Source: Acidobacteriaceae bacterium
GTDB lineage: Bacteria; Acidobacteriota; Terriglobia; Terriglobales; Acidobacteriaceae
Direction of reading: 5' to 3'
Length of the DNA stretch: 8,006 bases
NCBI GenBank assembly: GCA_030044455.1
Contig: JASHVU010000393.1
Location: 1 to 8,006, forward strand
Part shown: positions 4,520 to 8,006 of the stretch, piece by piece
Position numbering within the stretch: position 1 is the stretch's first letter
How the letters are laid out: each line of letters begins with the position of its first letter
The notes under the pieces: generated by a model
The model's database searches: none
Told to the model about the DNA's origin: nothing
What the model saw: the letters and a program-made list of their open reading frames with translations, nothing else
Made by a program: the position numbers and the translations under genes

Positions 4520-6016
4520 ATGCGACTCGAACGAATTGCGCCGGCCTGCGGCGCCGGTCTGCGGCCAAGGTCTCTCCACGGACTGATTCGAGCGGCTGTT
4601 TTGACTGCTGTTATGACGGCAGCAGCAGCGGGCTGCGCCGGAGCGCAGGCCCTCACTCGATTGCAAGGAATTCGCACGATTGACGTAGCGCAGATGGGCA
4701 CAGGAGACGCCGCAGACGCGTTGCGGCTGAGAATCATCGATCGGCTGAAGAAGAGCGGACGGGTAAGAGTGGTTGAAGGCGCGGCCGGCGAGGACGTATC
4801 GCTGCACGGCGAATCGCATATCTGGGCCACGGGGACGATCAAGCTTAATCCGCATTCTGGTGGCGCGACCCAAACGGTATACCAGGGATATCTCTCGGTA
4901 GAACTGGTCGGAAGCACGGGGCAGACGCTGTGGTCGTACCTGGTAACTCCGAGCCGGTTCCGAACCACGGGCATCACCGACGACCTGGCAGACCAGATGG
5001 TGACGCGGCTGCTTGAAGCGATCGCGAGCGGCGCGGCGGGGACGGGCGATGCAAATGAGGAGGCGAGCACTTCGCATGTTACTCTGCGCGCTGCCGGCAG
5101 CACTCTGGCTGCTCCGCTTTACCGGAAGTGGTTTGAGACTTCGGGCATGGAAGTGAGCTATGACGCAGTTGGCTCGGAGGCCGGAATCGTTGCGCTTGCT
5201 GCCGGTCGCGTGGATTTTGCCGCGACGGACTATCCGCTAACGATAGACGGTCCGATGCCGGCGAAGAACGTGATCCAGATTCCTACGGTTCTGGGGGGCG
5301 TGGTACCGATCTACAACCTGCCCTCATTGGAACGCACGCTGAATTTTACTCCGCAAGTTCTGGCCGGCATCTACATGGGGACGATTCGCAAGTGGAACGA
5401 CCCGCGCATTGCCGAGGCCAATCACGGCGCGCATCTGCCCGACGCTGAAATCGCCGTGGTGCATCGCTCTGATGGAAGCGGAACGACGTTTGTGTGGACG
5501 AGTTATCTCTCGCTGGTTTCGCCTGAGTGGAAGGCGGCAGCCGGAATTGGTGCGCGCGTGAACTGGCCGGTGGGCACAGGCGCGGCGGGCAACGACGGCG
5601 TTGCGGATCTGGTGAACAGGACTTCGAATTCGATTGGATATGTGGAACTGATCTATGCCATCCAGCACGAGCTGAATTATGGGGCAGTGAAGAACGCCGC
5701 CGGCGAGTTCATCAAAGCGGATCTGGCCAGCATTACCGGTGCCGCGGCAGGTGCGAAGGTTGGTCGCGACGAAGATGCGGGTTTCGGAATTCTCAATCAG
5801 CCGGGCCGGGATGTGTACCCGATCAGCACATTCACGTGGCTGGTGGCGCCGGTTGAAGGCGTGAGCGCGGAGAAACGCGCAGCTATGGCGGATCTGCTGA
5901 AGTGGGCGCTGACCACCGGGCAGAAGCAATGCGCGTCGCTGGGTTACGCGCCGCTGCCGCAGAAAATTGCGTCGAGTGAACTCGACGCGCTGAAGGCGTG
6001 GGCGGAGAAGAAGTGA
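4520..6016 (+). CDS. pstS: PstS-like phosphate-binding protein with an extra N-terminal domain
   Basis: This is a complete 498-aa exported protein. Residues 1-44 form a long signal sequence (hydrophobic core LIRAAVLTAVMTAAAAG, likely cut after AGAQA; AAGC at 36-39 is a weak lipobox). Residues about 45-170 form an added alpha/beta domain (LRLRIIDRLKKSGRVRVVEG, YQGYLSVELVGSTGQTLWSY) that resembles the TolB/CsgG-like fold of envelope lipoproteins. Residues about 187-498 are PstS, the periplasmic phosphate receptor of the Pst ABC importer. Phosphate-site motifs are present: AGSTLAAPL (192-200), GSEAG (218-222), DFAATDYPL (232-240), RSDGSGTTF (316-324) and WPVGTGAAGNDG (349-360). The ATG at 4520 fits the signal sequence and has GAGGA 10 nt upstream. 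No pstC, pstA or pstB follows, so it is an orphan here. It starts 82 bp after the porin and may be co-transcribed. Binding of another oxyanion is possible. Confidence 0.88.
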   Translation: MRLERIAPACGAGLRPRSLHGLIRAAVLTAVMTAAAAGCAGAQALTRLQGIRTIDVAQMGTGDAADALRLRIIDRLKKSGRVRVVEGAAGEDVSLHGESHIWATGTIKLNPHSGGATQTVYQGYLSVELVGSTGQTLWSYLVTPSRFRTTGITDDLADQMVTRLLEAIASGAAGTGDANEEASTSHVTLRAAGSTLAAPLYRKWFETSGMEVSYDAVGSEAGIVALAAGRVDFAATDYPLTIDGPMPAKNVIQIPTVLGGVVPIYNLPSLERTLNFTPQVLAGIYMGTIRKWNDPRIAEANHGAHLPDAEIAVVHRSDGSGTTFVWTSYLSLVSPEWKAAAGIGARVNWPVGTGAAGNDGVADLVNRTSNSIGYVELIYAIQHELNYGAVKNAAGEFIKADLASITGAAAGAKVGRDEDAGFGILNQPGRDVYPISTFTWLVAPVEGVSAEKRAAMADLLKWALTTGQKQCASLGYAPLPQKIASSELDALKAWAEKK

Positions 6017-6141
6017 ACCTGCGGTCGACGGTGCGGCGACCAGCGAATTGCGTTGACCGTCTCGGCAAATTGGCCCGCTCGGCACCTAAATAATGAAACT
6101 CCCGCCTGCAGAGACTGTCAGAGTGGGACGATAATTCCAAT

Positions 6142-8006
6142 GTGTGGCGCCGAGTCATTCCGCTGACGCTTGTCCTGCTGGTACTGGCTGGTGAGATGCT
6201 CTGTGCTCAGGAATACAGCTTTCGCAGCTTCGGCGCTTCGGAAGGCCTTACAAATCTCACCGTCCGCGAAATCTATCAGGACCGACCAGGTTTCATCTGG
6301 GTAAGTACTGAAAACGGCATCTACCGCTACGACGGCGACCGCTTTGATTCGTTTGGGCCCGCACAGGGGATCCCGTTCAATTCTGAAGCCGCGATCGGCG
6401 AAGGTCCTGACGGTCATTTGCTGGCGGGGGGAAACTTCGGGCTCTACCGTCTCTCCAGCAATCGGTTTGAAAAGCTTGCAACCCCGTTCAAAGCTGTATC
6501 GAGCAGGCAGGGTATCCAATCGGACGGCAAAGGTCACACATATCTTGGCACCGACGCCGGGCTAGTGGAACTTGATTTCTTGCCCGGCAACCATGGAATT
6601 GCCTTTCGCAGCTTTCCGCAGCCGACTGGAACATCCGGAGTCCAGGTCAATGGGGTTTTCAGCGATGGCGATGTTCTGTGGTACGGTTGCGGACTGGAAC
6701 TCTGCCGGATGGACGCTCGCGGAACCAGAGTCTTCTCGCGAGAGAGCGGTCTTCCGCCTGCGCGAATGCTCAGCATCCGGAAAGACCTGAACGGGAATCT
6801 CTGGGTGGTGGCGGAAGGTTTCGGCATCTTCGTCTGGCCTGCCGGCAAGGCGAGGTTTGAAAGGCCAAATCTACCGGTCCCGCCTGCAAACATCCGGGAC
6901 ACTCCCAGCCTCGACCGGGATGGGCGGCTCCTGCTTCCGTCGCCGGGCGGTTTGCTGATCTGGGAGGGAAAGAAGTGGAGAAGGATCAGCCGCTCCGCCG
7001 GGCTTCGTGGTGCAGTCGATACCGTCCTCGATGACCGCCAGAATTCACTCTGGATCGGCCTGGGTGGCCGAGGTCTGGTCCTTTGGCGCGGCTACCGGGA
7101 GTGGGAGAACTACTCGGCCGAGAGCGGGCTTGCCGCAGAGTACGTTTACGGAATTCTCCCCATGAAGGATGGATCGCTCTGGGTAGGCACGGGTTCAGGT
7201 CTGTTTCGGAAGCAGAAGCCAGAATCCCCTGGAGCATTCACCACGGTGCGGGGATTCGATGCCGTCGTCGTGCATAGCTTAATTGGCGCACCCAATGGAG
7301 ACATCTGGGCAGGCTCCGAAGGTCGAGGCGTGGCTCGCATTCGGCCCCGAACGCTTTCAGCAAAGTGGTTTGGCGACGCGGAAGGCCTTACCGGGAAAAA
7401 TGTCTATGATCTGCGCATCGACGGTGAGAATCGACTCTGGGCGGCCACCGAGGCAGGTCTGTTCATGGCCCCCGCACCTTACCTTAGATTCTCTCGCATC
7501 AGCGAATTACCGGCTACGCGGATGTGGGGAGTGGTCCAGGGGACAGATGGCACGGTGTGGGCTGGTGGCGACGGCGGGCTCTTCGCATTACAAGCCGGCC
7601 ACTGGAGGACCTTCACTCGCGACGACGGCTTGAGCAACACAGAAGTGCTTTCACTCGGCGCCGGGCCAAACGGAGTCATCTGGGTGGGCTACCAATTCGG
7701 AGGCGGCATTGACCGCATCCATCCCCAGGCTGGTGCCATGGTGATTGAAAAGAACGTGCAACGACCTGGCACGGACGGGATGATTTATTTCCTCAAATAT
7801 GACGCCAAGGGACGATTGTGGGTCGGCACTCAACACGGCGTGGACGTTTGGGACGGCGCCCGCTGGGCACACTACGACATGAACGACGGCCTTGTCTGGG
7901 ACGACTGCGACACGAACGGATTCGCCCAAGGGCCGGATGGCGCCATCTGGATCGGAACCAGTGGAGGGCTGTCACGCTTCAAGCTCCTCCCGCGTCAGGA
8001 ATCCGG
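6142..8006 (+). CDS. Two-propeller periplasmic sensor (two-component regulator propeller protein), partial at right edge
   Basis: These are the first 621 residues of a large sensor; the frame runs open off the window. A signal peptide (RVIPLTLVLLVLAGEMLCA) precedes QEYSFRSFG. From residue 44 to about 615 I count 14 propeller repeats of the type D-x-x-G-x-(L/I)-W-(V/I)-G-T-x-x-G-(L/I), for example DGSLWVGTGSGLFR, NGVIWVGYQ, KGRLWVGTQHGVDVW and DGAIWIGTSGGLSRF. Fourteen repeats equal two seven-bladed propellers, the usual periplasmic input module of such sensors. In known relatives a Y_Y_Y domain, one membrane helix and a cytoplasmic output (histidine kinase, GGDEF or DNA-binding) follow, which would lie beyond the edge. 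The start is taken as GTG at 6142: the in-frame stop at 6094 limits the upstream side and the only nearby ATG in frame, at 6196, would cut the signal peptide. The ribosome site is weak. The ligand is unknown. Confidence 0.85.
   Translation, partial: MWRRVIPLTLVLLVLAGEMLCAQEYSFRSFGASEGLTNLTVREIYQDRPGFIWVSTENGIYRYDGDRFDSFGPAQGIPFNSEAAIGEGPDGHLLAGGNFGLYRLSSNRFEKLATPFKAVSSRQGIQSDGKGHTYLGTDAGLVELDFLPGNHGIAFRSFPQPTGTSGVQVNGVFSDGDVLWYGCGLELCRMDARGTRVFSRESGLPPARMLSIRKDLNGNLWVVAEGFGIFVWPAGKARFERPNLPVPPANIRDTPSLDRDGRLLLPSPGGLLIWEGKKWRRISRSAGLRGAVDTVLDDRQNSLWIGLGGRGLVLWRGYREWENYSAESGLAAEYVYGILPMKDGSLWVGTGSGLFRKQKPESPGAFTTVRGFDAVVVHSLIGAPNGDIWAGSEGRGVARIRPRTLSAKWFGDAEGLTGKNVYDLRIDGENRLWAATEAGLFMAPAPYLRFSRISELPATRMWGVVQGTDGTVWAGGDGGLFALQAGHWRTFTRDDGLSNTEVLSLGAGPNGVIWVGYQFGGGIDRIHPQAGAMVIEKNVQRPGTDGMIYFLKYDAKGRLWVGTQHGVDVWDGARWAHYDMNDGLVWDDCDTNGFAQGPDGAIWIGTSGGLSRFKLLPRQES

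Noticed and set aside
3853..5103. A 416-codon open frame on the minus strand
   Set aside because: It runs antisense through the porin 3' half, the 82-bp spacer and the start of the PstS fusion. Its product is low-complexity (Arg/Pro/Ser-rich) with no family motif, while both plus-strand genes have strong motifs.
5324..6085. A 253-codon open frame on the minus strand
   Set aside because: It is antisense to the PstS domain, Arg-rich, without motifs; explained by GC-rich codon use of the real gene.
6023..6094. Possible promoter or terminator between the PstS fusion and the propeller gene
   Set aside because: TTGACC at 6053-6058 has no -10 at proper spacing, and the small GGTCG/CGACC hairpin at 6023-6041 has no T tract, so neither is supported.
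6240..7391. Identical 12-mer GGAAGGCCTTAC at 6240-6251 and 7380-7391
   Set aside because: Both copies encode the inter-blade EGLT motif of the propeller in the same frame, so this is protein-repeat similarity rather than a DNA element.

Overview
This window looks like part of the chromosome of a free-living Gram-negative bacterium, most likely an Acidobacteriota member. Support for that is a split (N-terminal subunit) transketolase, a secreted two-propeller sensor protein, an OprB-type outer-membrane porin, moderately high GC, and intergenic clusters of small stem-loops. The taxonomic guess is inference; no rRNA or tRNA is present.

Layout. Leftward strand: the 5' part of a transketolase N-terminal subunit gene (1-541), a 321-bp spacer holding seven head-to-tail stem-loops (572-856), a fold-type I PLP aminotransferase (863-2056), a leader of about 190 nt for that gene that looks like a transcription attenuator (perfect TATAAT, folded element, intrinsic terminator, second hairpin), about 250 bp without recognisable content, and a 90-aa CsoR/RcnR/FrmR-type repressor (2508-2780). 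Rightward strand: an 82-bp divergent region with a TTGACA promoter and two tandem G-tract operators, an OprB-family porin (2863-4437), a PstS-like phosphate-binding protein carrying an extra N-terminal domain (4520-6016), and the first 621 codons of a secreted or membrane-anchored sensor containing 14 propeller blades (6142-8006, open at the right edge).

How the genes may work together. The repressor and porin share a control region, and the operators lie on the porin promoter, so the porin is probably induced when the repressor binds its ligand. The repressor has FrmR-like sequence but the RcnR-type set of candidate metal ligands (His3, Cys35, His60, His64), pointing to a metal rather than formaldehyde. 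The orphan PstS fusion follows the porin by 82 bp and may be co-expressed. The aminotransferase, transketolase and propeller genes appear functionally independent of this unit.

Most worth a second look: the metal-sensor/porin/PstS-fusion unit with its twin operators, the attenuator-like leader of the aminotransferase, and the stem-loop array with two classes of conserved 3' tail.
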